Shown here: one piece after another, positions 22,044 to 32,570 of the stretch | Position numbering within the stretch: position 1 is the stretch's first letter | How the letters are laid out: the number at the start of each line of letters is the position of its first letter | NCBI GenBank assembly: GCA_029706075.1 | Contig: JAINUG010000007.1 | Span: 7,627,501-7,691,500, forward strand | Origin: Aldrovandia affinis | Lineage: Eukaryota; Chordata; Actinopteri; Notacanthiformes; Halosauridae | Length of the DNA stretch: 64,000 bases | Reading direction: 5' to 3' | Translations under genes and position numbers: made by a program | The notes under the pieces: model-generated | What the model saw: only the letters and a program-made list of their open reading frames with translations | Told to the model about the DNA's origin: nothing | The model's database searches: none

Positions 22044-22804
22044 CAGTTTACATTTCTTGGGGTTCGCCGTCAAGCCTGCTTGTCGGAGAAACTCCAGGAC
22101 CTTCTGCACCTGAGGTAAGTGACTTTCCCAGTCTGGGCTCTGAATCACAACATCATCTAAATAGGCAGCTGCATATTCTTGATGGGTTTTGAGTACCTGA
22201 TCCATCAAGCGCTGATAGGTGGCGGGGGCTCCAAACAGACTAAAGGGCATCACACGGTATTGCCAAAGGTCTCCCGGAGTGGCAAAGGCAGTCTTCTCCT
22301 TTGATTCTGCAGACAAGGGAACCTGCCAATACCCTTTGGTGAGATCAAGGGTGGTTATGAATCGTGCATTGCCAAGGCTTTCAATTAGCTCATCCACCCG
22401 AGGCATAGGATATGCATCAAATTCCGACACTTCATTTACTTTTCTGAAATCATTACATTAAAACGTACTGTGTTGTCCGGCTTGTCTGCCAGAACAATGG
22501 GGCTTGACCAGGCACTCTTGGACTTTTCAATGACATTCAACTCCAGCATCTTCCTTACCTCCTCATCAATCAGTTTCTTGCGGGCCTCCGGTACCCGATA
22601 CGGCTTTTGGTTCACAGTTTTTCCTGGCGGGGTGCGTACCTCATGTTCTACTAGGTGGGTGCAGCCTGGTAGGGATGAAAACACATCCTGATTACCCTCC
22701 ACTAGCTCCTTCGCTTGCTGTAGTTGGTGGGGGGAGAGGTCTGGGTCAAACTGCACTTCCCGGGCAGGTTCTTTCGGCCCTCTGGGGGGAAGACAATTGA
22801 ACAA
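22044..22804 (-). pseudogene. Reverse transcriptase of the Gmr1-like pol
   Basis: Minus-strand RT. N-terminal part has HEVRTPPGKTVNQKPYRVPE and KSAWSSPIVLADKPDNTVRF; a frameshift near 22440 leads to the palm with FITTLDLTKGYWQVPL (first Asp), FSLFGAPATYQRLMDQVL, and AAYLDDVVIQS with the catalytic YLDD at 22152-22163. FSLF replaces the usual PFGL-type loop. The frame ends in the solo LTR at 22039. It directly follows the integrase tail at about 22900, with no protease in between. Confidence 0.9.
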
Positions 22805-24073
22805 TGCCTCTCGGTCATGCCATTTCTTTAGGAGGTTAACATGGTAAATTTACTCACCTTTCCTCTTCTCTGGTTGCCGTACTTTGTAATTGACTTCCCC
22901 AACCTTTTCAATTACTTCAAATGGCCCCTGCTAAGTGGCCAAGAACTTGCATTCCATTGTGGGGACCAGAACTAGGATTCTGTCTCCTGGTTTGAATTAT
23001 CTGGCTTGAGCTGCTCTGTTATAAGCTGCACTCTGATCCCTTTGCACTTTCTCCATGTGCTCCTTCACAATGGGAAACACAGCTGCCATCCTGTCTCGCA
23101 TTGCCCCCACATGTTCAATCATGGTACGATGAGGGCAGGGTTGCTCCTCCCAAGTCTCCTTGGCAGTGTCTAGAAGACCCCTGGGTTTGTGGGAATACAG
23201 CAAGTCAAAGGGCGAGAAACCAGTGGAAGACTGAGGAACTTCTCTCACCGCAAACAGAAGGTAGGGGAGAAGCTGGTCCCAATTTCTTCCATCTTGGTTG
23301 ATAGCCTTCCTCAGCATGGCTTTGAGGGTCTTGTTGAACATCTCCACTAGCCCATCCGTCTGGGGGTGATACACTGAGGTTCTCACCTGTTTCACTTGTA
23401 ACAGAGCACACAACTCCCTGGTAACTCTGGACATAAAAGGGGTCCCTTAGTCAGTCAGGATCTCTTTTGGAATCCCCACCCGGCTGCTGAAGAGGAACAG
23501 TTATTTTGCTATTTGTTTAGCATTTGCCTTTCTTAAGGGCACAGCTTCCAGATACCGGGTAGCGTAGTCTACTATGACTAAGATGTACTGGTGTCCATGA
23601 GCACTCTTGGGGAGGGGACCCACAATATCCATCCCCACCCTTTCAAACAGGGTTTCTATGATAGGCAAAGGGACAAGGGGATTTTTGTAAGTCTGTTTTG
23701 GTGCTTTGACCTGGCGATCGGGGCAACTGCAGCAGTAGTTCTCTACCTCCTTGTGAACTCCTGGCCAAAAGAACCTCTGCAACACTCTTTCCTTTGTTTT
23801 CTCTACCCCAAAGTGGGCTCCCAGCAAGTGAGTGTGTGCTAACTGCAAAACTGTGGAGCGGTGCGGTTGGGGAACCAGGAGTTGCTCAATGACTTTATCA
23901 TTACTTTTTACTACTTGATACACGAGGCCATTCTTCACTGCAAAGTGAGGGTAGGACGGAGTTAACCTGGTTCCCACTAAAGTTCTCTCTAGAAACTGGA
24001 CATTTCTTAATGCATTACCGAGGGTGGGGTCCTGTAACTGAGCTGTTCCGTACTGACCTGTAAGTGGTGGCAT
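22805..24073 (-). pseudogene. Integrase of the Gmr1-like pol, upstream of RT
   Basis: Minus-strand integrase. The zinc-binding part has LAHTHLLGAHFGVEKTKERV and FFWPGVHKEVENYCCSC (HHCC). The catalytic part has RVGMDIVGPLPKSAHG (first Asp), TD followed by a stop then GTPFMSR (second Asp, near 23450), and HPQTDGLVEMFNKTLK (Glu). Stops interrupt near 23500 and 23448. The C-terminal GPF/Y module follows (GPFEVIEKVGEVNYKVRQP, about 22925-22870), then the frame runs into RT. The unbroken string zinc finger, DDE, GPF/Y, RT shows the order was not produced by a simple local inversion. Confidence 0.92.
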
Positions 24074-24115
24074 TTCTCTAGGGCCAACAGGGTCATCTTC
24101 ACTTGTCCCAGGTTG

Positions 24116-25436
24116 TTAGTCAGAGTCGCCCGATTCCCCTGGTGCCGATTCAGCGCCACTAGAGACCCCTGCAAAGGCTTGGGCTAAAACTGGGGAAGAG
24201 CATGGTTTGGCAAGATTAACCCAAGTTTTATTCCGTGCCAAATTTTGGGGCTTACGTTTTCGGGTTTCCCAACCAAGCCGCTTTTGGGCTTCTCTCCATA
24301 GCAGTGGGAAGGCCGGGCAGTCATGCCCAATCAGGACTGGAACTGGAAGGGTCTTGATTACTCCCACCGCAACATCAAACAAGCCCTTCGTGGTTCTTAG
24401 CTTCACCATGGTTGTTGGGTACTCACGGGTGTCTCCGTGGACACAGACAACTGGAACTGGGTCGCCTCGAACAAGGGAAGGTGCCTCCAACACGGACTCC
24501 TGGACCAGGGTTCTGGTGCTCCCGGAATCAAGCAAGGCTTCGACATCTCGCTGATTTACCATTACGGGGCATGTCGGTCGGCGGTCTCTACTTTCCCCCA
24601 GGAGGGCAGCGAAGTGGACCTGGGGGCTGCTGGTGGACTCTGCTGTGGGCATTAGCTCATCAGGCTTTTCACACTGCCGTGAGATATGGCCCAACTCACC
24701 ACAACGATAGCACTGGCGAGACTCAGGGTTCAGAAATCCTCGTTGCTGCCCAGGTTGATTAAAAACTCTATATGGTGAGCTAAAGTGAAGGTTGGCTGGG
24801 TTGGAAACCTTTTGGCGGGGCACACTTGGACGAGCTGGCACAGAAGCTATAGGCTCTCTACGGGTTGAGTGGAGCATGTCTGAGGCAGCCAGGTACTGCT
24901 CTACTGCTTCTACTAATTCCATGGCCGTTGATAATTTCTGGTGACTGATTATATTTTTGGCCTCATAAGGCAGAGCTCTTAGATAATGGTCCATCACTAG
25001 GGTCTCTATAATGGCTGCAGGGTTTTTCTTGTCTGGTTCTAGCCACTTTTTAGTTACTCTAATCAACTCGTGCATTTGGGAACGGGGAGTTATCCCATTC
25101 TGGAAAGTCCAATTATGGAAACGTTGAGCCAAGCTAAATTTAGTACATTTAGTAAGGCTCAGAATCTCTGCCTTTAACTGGTCATAGTCTTGGGCAGCAC
25201 TGGACTCTAAATCTTGAAAGGCTTTAAGTGCCTCACCTGATAGAAAAGTAGCCAAGAGTCCAGTCCACTGCGGCTTTTGCCACCCCTCTCGAACGGCTGT
25301 AGCTTCAAATGCATGCAGGTACGCTTCCACATCATCTGTCACCCCCAGTTTAGGGATGAAATCACCGGCCTTGGGCTTCGATCGGGTTAACTGTTGAAGC
25401 TCCTTTTCCTTTAGCTCCTTAGCCCTTATTTGCTGT
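24116..25436 (-). pseudogene. Gag-protease of the Gmr1-like element, 5' truncated
   Basis: Minus-strand frame open from the LTR junction at 25436 to a stop at 24116 (first ATG at 25342). Gag capsid-like part: AYLHAFEATAVREGWQKPQW and LLATFLSGEALKAFQDL. One CCHC zinc knuckle, CYRCGELGHISRQC, binds RNA. Aspartic protease motif ALLDSGSTRTLV follows, then PVLIGHDCPAF. The frame is intact over 400 codons but its N-terminus is lost in the deletion that fused it to the 5' LTR. Confidence 0.9.
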
Positions 25437-25709
25437 CAGTTCTTAAATCCAAAGGGTACTTTCCTTGTATTGTTTGTTCAGCTCCTTCCAGCCATGTGCT
25501 CTGTCCCTCTGCTCCCCTCTCTCTTCCTTTGTCCTGGGTGTGTGCTCTCTATACCGGCCTTGATTGGGTGGCCCAAGCACCTACACCTGTCAGAGTCGTG
25601 ATGCATTGTGGGAACTAGTGTGTGCAACGGCGGCCATTTTGTGAAGTGGCCACTGATCTAGTATGGGAATGTAGCACCCCTCTACTACACGTCCCCTTGT
25701 GATGCCACA
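25437..25709 (-). repeat. Truncated 5' LTR of the Gmr1-like element
   Basis: Matches 20650-20922 without gaps, about nine substitutions in 273 bp (my hand count). It starts on the minus strand TGTGGCATCAC at 25709. The part downstream of 25437 (R/U5, primer site) is missing. Confidence 0.92.
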
Positions 25710-25730
25710 ACTGTATATCTTTTAATTTTT

Positions 25731-26062
25731 TGTTTCAGATTTTATCCCAATTTGGTAACCAATTACACCCACTATTTTCAGGTTAATCCCTCCCTCATAA
25801 TTCGCTGCCATAGCCCTGTGACCAGCGGCGACAAAGGCAAAGTATCGTCTTCTCCGAGATGGCACTCGCCAAGCCGACGACCGTAACTCCGGCATCCCAG
25901 AGCCACTCCTGTGCACAGCGAACGTCTTGTCGGCTTACCTCCCCCCTCCCTGGGGCGGACAGCCAATTGCTGCCCCAGGTGGCACTCCCTGCCAGGGAAT
26001 CGAACCCTGGTCACCGTGGCCAGTGTCGAACGTTGAAACCACTAGATCACAAGGGAGTCCCA
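25731..26062 (-). repeat. tRNA-derived SINE, minus strand
   Basis: On the minus strand the head starts GGGACTCCCTTGTGATCTAG, with A-box-like GATCTAGTGGTTTCAAC and B-box GGGTTCGATTCCC (complement at 25995-26007). The body has GGGGCAGCAATTGGCTGT and the tail GTAATTGGTTACCAAATTGG then A-rich. The SINE at 49551-49885 shares body and tail (GGGGGCAGCAATGGGCTGTC; ATAATTGGATACTAAATTAG), so they are one family. It inserted close to the right end of the Gmr1-like LTR. Confidence 0.85.
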
Positions 26063-26924
26063 GGATATTATATTTTTGGCACAGAAGAGGAGCTCGTACA
26101 CATTGATGGCACAGGACTCCCACTATATATGAGAGTGTAAGGCATCCTCCCACTCTCTGAAGCTGTTGGAAGTAGACATCGATTCTTGGCCCGTTTGGCC
26201 TGGGCAAAGATACTTTCTACTGGACCTAATTTGGACCAAATTTCTAATTTGGCAAGGGCCTAAGCTTTAAAAACACAGACAAACCACCGATCTATCACAA
26301 AAATGCAAGCGAGGAACTTAAACTGTCTAGGTACATTTTTTGAAATGTTTGCGAAACAGCACAATAGTATTTTTGTTTGTCCTTATGCCTTGTAGAAGTA
26401 TGGGGTATGGGATTTGTCTGGACATGGGGACACTTGAGATTATGCTGGGGCCATTATGCAGACTACAGTTGACTTGAACAGTGACCCCCATATTGCAGCT
26501 GGTTCTATTGTAAGACTAACTAATTAATAATAACAAGCAATGATAAAAAAACCCAAGATTCATTAGTATTTGATCATAAGGGGATTTTAATATATTTTAC
26601 TGATAAAAGCTTTTTTTTTCCAACTGTATAGAATAATTCAACATGTAGGTTTTGTTCATTTAAATTCATTTGGGTTTTGTTACACAATTATGTACCTGGT
26701 TTGAATGGCAAAAGAGCAATAATTGCTCTAGATTATGAAAAAAGCATTTCAGACACATCTTGAAGTCATAGGAATGCAGACCTCATCAAAAGATGAATAA
26801 ATGCAAAGTGGGTGGAAATGTTTAGGAGGTCAATGGGCAGGTGGCCATCAGAATAATCTGAATATGAAATTATCATATGAATGTATTTGCACTGTGTGTT
26901 AGTGGGGCTGAGGGGTCAGGAAGG
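26063..26924. other. No gene seen
   Basis: AT-rich DNA with no recognised element. Confidence 0.45.
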
Positions 26925-27290
26925 AATCAAATCAAATCAAATCAAATTTATTTGTATAGCGCTTTTCACAAATTCACAAAACGCTTAACAGAAGGCCTAG
27001 ACCCCCCCAAAAGCAAGCCTAAAGGCGACAGTGGCAAGGAAAAACTCCCTTGATAGGGAGAAACTTGGGAGCAACCAGACTAAAAGGGGGGAAGCCCATC
27101 CTCTTCTGGCTGGCACAGGGTGTGTCCAAAAAAGACCGTATCATGGTCAGTCCAAGGTGACAGTCCAAGGGCTGAATAACTTTGTGCCTCCTGAGTTAGG
27201 TAGTCAGTGGGGGGGGCTAAACCATGTGAAGGGGGTCCAGATCCAGGGACTGGGGTAGGCGTGGGGGTGAGGGTTGATGGGGGCACTTCT
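26925..27290 (-). repeat. Fish dispersed repeat with (TTTGA)n tail
   Basis: ATCAA pentamers at 26925-26948 lead into ATTTATTTGTATAGCGCTTT and, further on, GGCGACAGTGGCAAGGAAAA and ACTCCCTTGATAGGGAGAAA. This block is a very common fish repeat, likely a LINE-derived 3' region whose tail (TTTGA)n marks minus orientation. The assignment to a LINE clade is not certain. Confidence 0.65.
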
Positions 27291-28030
27291 CACAGGATCT
27301 AGGGCTCGGGGGCAGGTGCCAGGAGTCAGAGGCTGAGGCAGAGAAGAGAACATGCAGTCTGAATTAATTTCAGAATGAATTCTGAAAGAGGGAAATAAAA
27401 CAGAAGAATAAGAGAGAGATACAACAATTTCACATCATGTTGTGTGGCCTTGACTGGCACTGAAAGAGAGAAAGAGAGACTGCTAGAATATTTCTAGCCT
27501 GAGTATGGACAGTTGATAGCATTTCTGTGATGGAGTATGGGGAGGACAGGGGATTTCAGACACTGTGATGATACCTGCCTACTGTGGATATGAACCAGTG
27601 TCAGACGGGCTGAAAACACAGAGGACGTATGGCCTGGAATCCAACCAAACTGGAGTTTCTGAATTCCTCTGCTAATTACCCACTCTGTATTTCCTGCACA
27701 TGCACGCTCCATATTAATTTTAACTCCAATTTCAATTTTAAGTTCAATGCCTCGGTCCCAGATTTACCACAGCTCTGGGCCAAATTATGTTTAACAGGTG
27801 TGGACACAAAGTTCATGTTGAGGCAAGAGAAGGGGTGGGTGGTATAACGGCATAACGGCCATATGGATTTGACCATACCGTAAGTACTGGTTGAGAATTT
27901 ATTTGCATGAATGTCAAATTATTTACACATTTATAAATGTAGCACATAAAGTGGTGAATGGCATGCTGCCATTAAAAGATAGGCTGGAATAGGCTATAGG
28001 CTAGAGGAAAACACGTGGGTTGTACAGAGT
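27291..28030. other. No gene seen
   Basis: No exon or bounded element recognised. GA-rich patches at about 27410-27480. Confidence 0.45.
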
Positions 28031-28580
28031 TAAGGGCAGTCTACACCAGCAGCATCGCTGCAAACCACAATCATTAAAACCACAGTGGACAGGGGCAGTA
28101 TACACCAGCAGCAGCGCTGCAAACCACACTCATTAAAATGATGGTGGACAGGGGCAGTCTACACCAGCAGTAGTGCTGCAAACCACACTCATTAAAACTA
28201 CAGTGGACAGGGGCAGTCTACACCAGCAGCCGTGCTGCAAACCACAATCATTAAACGGACAGTGGACAGAGGCAGTCTACACCAGCAGCAGTGCTGCAAA
28301 TCACACTCATTAAACCGACAGTGGACAGGGGAAGCCTACACCAGCAGCTGCACTGCAAACCACACTCATTAAAACTACAGTGGACAGGGGCAGTCTACAC
28401 CAGCAGCCGTGCTGCAAACCACAATCATTAAACGGACAGTGGACAGAGGCAACCAGCAGCAGTGCTGCAAATCACACTCATTAAACCGACAGTGGACAGG
28501 GGAAGCCTACACCAGCAGCTGCACTGCAAACCACACTCATTAAAACCACAGTGGACAGGGGCAGTCTAAACCAGCAGCGA
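28031..28580. repeat. 59-60-bp minisatellite with trimer higher-order unit
   Basis: About ten copies of a 59-60-bp unit containing CTACACCAGCAGC, GCTGCAAACCACA and CAGTGGACAGGGG. The block 28212-28388 (three unlike units marked by CAGCCGTGC, CAGCAGTGC and CAGCTGCAC) is repeated almost exactly at 28389-28559 with one 6-8-bp deletion near 28451. No frame is kept open across the array, so it is not a coding repeat. Confidence 0.93.
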
Positions 28581-28937
28581 ACACAGCACAGCACTGCAGG
28601 AACAGCATGCCATTGTCTTTCATGTCTGTTCTATATTTGCTGCTTGCTGTGCAGCAAAATGAAGTGTTTACAGACATATACTGGCTCTAGAATGCCTGGT
28701 ATACATGATTTGGGCATTAAAACAGCAGATACTGATCGCTGATGGAAATGCAGTGATTCGATGAACGTTTCCGTAGTCCGTTATTGCAGGTGTAGTTCAA
28801 AGCTTGTGATGTTTTAGGGTGGTGTATTCTTTTAATTAAAATTGTTATTTTGTTTGTGCTACAGGGATACATCCATATAATAACAATATTGTATATATTG
28901 TTTTTATATGACCGGCTCTATCTGTTTTTGTTTGACA

Positions 28938-28965
28938 TATTATTATTATTATTATTATTATTATT
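28938..28965. repeat. (TTA)n microsatellite
   Basis: About nine TTA/ATT units. Confidence 0.95.
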
Positions 28966-28980
28966 CCATATCAAAAAGAA

Positions 28981-29340
28981 ATATCCCCACACAGTCTGAC
29001 TGAGCTTGAACAGTAAGGAAGAATGGGCAAATGTTGCTAGATGTTGGTAGATCTAGATGTGCAAAGCTGGTAGAGACATATCCAAACAGACTGATGGCTG
29101 TAACTCAAGCAAAGGGTGCTGCTACCAAGTACTAACTCAGTGGGTGTAGACTTATCAATCCAAGTTATTCAAATTTTTTGCTTTTAATTAATGTTCAGAA
29201 ATTGTGAGAATTTTTTTCACTTGGAAGTTGTGGAGTAAAATGTGTAAATAAAAGTAGAAAAAGTCTGATTCAATATCTTTGAATTTCAGGCTGTAATGTA
29301 AGAAAAGGTGAGGTTTTTGAGTGTATGGTATGGAATTTGG
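28981..29340 (+). repeat. Probable DNA-transposon 3' remnant
   Basis: Contains ATGTGCAAAGCTGGTAGAGA and GCTGTAACTCAAGCAAAGGG, then a tail with GTAAATAAAAGTAGAAAAAG. This combination recurs in fish genomes, probably as a transposon 3' region. No terminus was fixed. Confidence 0.35.
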
Positions 29341-31047
29341 GCACCACACACCCCTAAACAAGAGCCGAGGTAGGGTTATTGGTGCCTTAGGATGCAGGCC
29401 AACAAATAACGTAGGACAGTGTTGCTTTTAATGTTTTGTAATTTCTCTGTTGGGAAATAAGAAAAATATAAATTTGCCACACACACATTATATGTTGGAT
29501 AATAAAGGTTAAAAACTTTTTTCCTTATTTCAAATACATTACATGTATATCTTTACACTTCAATATCTATAGAAACGATTCTAATACACACCAAACATTC
29601 CAACTGAAACAACATATTACTGTGCATAAGACCTAGATCTTGCCAGTGCAGAACAAACATGTCCTGACTCTACAAATGTGTGTTGAATGGCTTGTGTACT
29701 CTCAATTTCTGTATCAAAATTATAATATTTATCCAAGCCTTCTGATAATCCAACCAAACAAACAAACAAACTGCTTTTCAATGGGTAGATTTTTACTGTG
29801 TCTACATGTCACTCCAAATGGCCATTATTCAAATAATAGCCTCTCTGTTGCAGCCGGTGGAGAGGACAGATCCAGTTTCCCCAAAGGCCAGAAGTAAATG
29901 GACTTTTAATTTAGCTAAACACTAAACAATACTACAAACTCGGCCAGTGTTTTCTACCCTGTGACAGGGCTTTCACAGCACACTGCACAATATCAATAAT
30001 TTACAGTATTTATGGAAGACCAGTCAAAACAGAAATAAAATATTTATGCAGCTAGTCAGATGCTATCTTTCTAATTTTGGATGTGGAAGTTGTTTTTAGC
30101 CCTGATGCTTCACTAGGTTCTGACAAATCAGAGTGGCTGTGGTGTCCCCAGAAGGAGATTGCACAAATTTATGCAAAGCCTGTAAATGATTTATACTGCA
30201 GTGAACAACAAAGGGCTTTTTATTGCTCCATAGGCAAGGGGAAGCATGGACAACGTTAATGGAGAGAGAGAGAGAGGGAGAGGGAGAGGGGGGGAGAGAG
30301 AAAGTGGAGGAGATTTCTCTTTCAAAGCCTTCTTCATGGGGGCGAGGGAGGGGGGACACTGGTGATCACGCGCTGACTTGCAGTTGCCCATAAATCTTTT
30401 TGTTATGGGTATGTGATGTGGTAACAATAGTTTCTCCAAATAAATTGAAAAAAAGGTGTGAAAAAGTTATAGTAAAAACTAGGGCTGTAATGATTTATTA
30501 ACGATCTATTAATCGGTACAAATAACCAGATAATGGTTTCACTTTAGCTAAGCCTCGGTGCAATAGGGATAATATTAGTTGGTGTTATGTCACTTAAGTT
30601 AAGAACTTGTGAGTGCTATATGAAATTGATATAACTTCAGCCCTTTGTTATTACATTTTGAGGTGTTTATAAATGAATACAATTATAGAAACGAACGCCA
30701 GACTAAGAAACTTTTTTTAAACTTACATCTTATTAATCGACCTATTACTTCAACTAAATGGAAAAAAACTGTATCAACTAATCTTTTTAACTCATTAATG
30801 GTCTGCTCAACCATTTGGTAGAGCACATTATGATGTTTGCCATTGCTTTTTTCTAGGTGAGACTATTAAAGGGTAAAAACCAACAATCAAAATTTGATCA
30901 GCATCCAATAAAAAATAAAAAAAGCCAGGAAATGGGTAATCCATTCCAAGGGTCAAGGGTTATTTACTGTTGTGTACAGTATTTCAAATCCTGATAATAG
31001 AGGGATGCATGTAGCAGCCATATCAATGGCACACTGCTTATAGAGAG
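29341..31047. other. No gene seen; purine-rich tract
   Basis: AT-rich DNA. 30259-30317 is a nearly pure purine strand (GA- and GGGA-rich), a candidate for triplex-prone or unstable DNA. No exon recognised. Confidence 0.45.
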
Positions 31048-31529
31048 TGTCACGACTCGACCGGCAAACAGGCATTTCCCCCAAGCCCCATCAGGAGAAA
31101 TGAAAGACATGCCAGGAATGCGCAAAGCCAATCACATAAATGACTGGCAGCTGTGATTCCGGGAGGATACTTAACCTGCTGGCTTCCTCAGTTCTACGCT
31201 TGAACATCCACTTGCTTTAGACTTGTCTTACCTGCTTTGTTTTGTGTTCTCGCCGCCTTGAAAAGTTTGTTCTCGTTTGTTTCCAAGAGTCCCTGAATTG
31301 TGTTTATTCCGTGCCCTAGAATACGTTTTGGATTTACCGTTTAGCTAGTTTTGTTTGTTCCTACTCGTTTGTTATTTTAGTTTGTTTTGTTAGTATTGTT
31401 ACGTGTCTTCTCAGACACTGTTTGCCTTTGTTCCTGCCAGCGTTTAAGTAATAAATAATCTTAAACGCATCTCTGCATTCTGGGTCTCTCTCGCCTACAC
31501 TTGGTTCCACACCTACAACACTCCTGACA
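31048..31529 (+). repeat. 5' LTR of the Sushi-like element
   Basis: TG...CA segment from TGTCACGACTCG to CTCCTGACA, 482 bp. Carries GTAATAAATAATC (polyadenylation-like, about 31447) about 80 bp before its end. Gag-like coding begins almost directly after it (ATGATCAAG at 31532). No second LTR copy is available to confirm the ends. Confidence 0.75.
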
Positions 31530-31531
31530 GA

Positions 31532-32570
31532 ATGATCAAGTCATCATTGGAACCAGCGGAAACCAAGCCGACCCAGAGCCAGGAAGCCTCCATCAGACGG
31601 CAGGACCGGGCTATCGCTCTGCTAACTGAACAACTAAACACATTCAGCCGCCAAACAGCCAGCTAGTTCAACACCATCACGGAGCTGCTGCAAACCAAAC
31701 CCCCGACCGCCGTCTCTCAGCCTCCTCCGGAACCCATGAACAACACCCAAGCCAGTTTATCTCAGGAACTGCATCTCCCGGCACCGGAACGTTACGATGG
31801 AAATCCCACAGGATGTCGCGGTTTCCTCACGCAGTGTTCACTGGCGTTTGAACTCCAACCATCACAATTCCCCAGCGATCGCTCCCGGATAGCGTATGTA
31901 ATCTCCCTTCTCACTGGGACCACTTTGCAGTGGGCGACAGCCATCTGGGAGGAACAAGGGCTCGTCTGCGACAGCTATTCCCGGTTTATGTCCGAGTTAA
32001 GGAAGGTGTTTGACCATCCGGTCCAGGGTCGAGAAGCGGCTAACCGGCTGCTCCAGATCAAGCAGGGATGCCGGACGGTCACCGCTTATGCCATCGAGTT
32101 CCGCACCCGGGCCGCAGAGAGCCGCTGGATTAACGAGGCGCTGATAGCGATGTTCCGCAGGGTCAATCAGCGCCATTTACAAACAGGTTGGGCACAATTG
32201 GCATTTTCCAGAGGGAATAAAAAAAACAGAAAACCATTGGACCGTTATCCATGGGCACATCGAGCAGTGGGAGGAACTAGTAGCATTATCCATACAGCTC
32301 AATAATCGCCACCGGGAATGCATGCACGAGCACCGGAACAGCACTCCCATTCCCCGACCTCACTTCCGTCAGCGTCCCGTTCACCGCCTCGAGCTCCCCC
32401 TAGCAGGAGGAACCCATGCAGTTGGGTAGAGCCCGTCTCTCAGCCACAGAGAGGGAACGATGTCGGAGAGAGAACAGCTGCATGTACTGTGGGCATTTTG
32501 GGCACTACCGGGATTCCTGTCCGGAGTTTCAGGGAAAAGCCATCGCTTCTACCATGCCAGGAGGGTGGTA
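31532..32570 (+). pseudogene. Sushi-like gag with zinc knuckle, broken
   Basis: Plus-strand gag from ATG at 31532, with TAG at about 31663. Capsid motifs: LPAPERYDGNPTGCRGFLTQ, DRSRIAYVISLLTGTTLQWA, FDHPVQGREAANRLLQIKQG and YAIEFRTRAAES. Frame is lost near 32145. A zinc knuckle [14 protein letters not shown] sits at 32479-32520 in a different frame. Retains features found in domesticated RTL proteins, but frameshifts and the linked pol relic argue for a dead transposon rather than a host gene. Confidence 0.87.

Larger units (their letters stand above)
20078..25709 (-). mobile_element. Ty3/gypsy retrotransposon with IN before RT (Gmr1-like)
   Basis: LTR retrotransposon on the minus strand with domain order gag, protease, integrase, reverse transcriptase, RNase H. 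This is the Ty1/copia-type order, described for Gmr1-like Ty3/gypsy elements of deuterostomes. LTR sequence is at both ends: 20650-20922 and 25437-25709 match over 273 bp with about nine differences and no gap. A polypurine tract (minus: GGGGAGAGGGATA) directly precedes the 3' LTR start TGTGGCATC at 20922. The 5' LTR is cut at 25437, joining it directly to gag, so primer site and leader are lost. A four-base ACTG lies outside both ends (20074-20077, 25710-25713). Coding parts are broken by stops, frameshifts and a solo LTR (21658-22039). Confidence 0.88.

Noticed and set aside
25980-26062. tRNA gene on the minus strand
   Set aside because: The B-box belongs to a SINE whose body and tail recur at 49551-49885.
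30259-30359. Ser/Leu/Pro-rich reading frame
   Set aside because: Created by the purine-rich low-complexity tract.
31532-32570. Domesticated gag gene (RTL/PEG10-like)
   Set aside because: Frameshifts, stops, an adjacent LTR and a linked pol relic show an ordinary dead retrotransposon.
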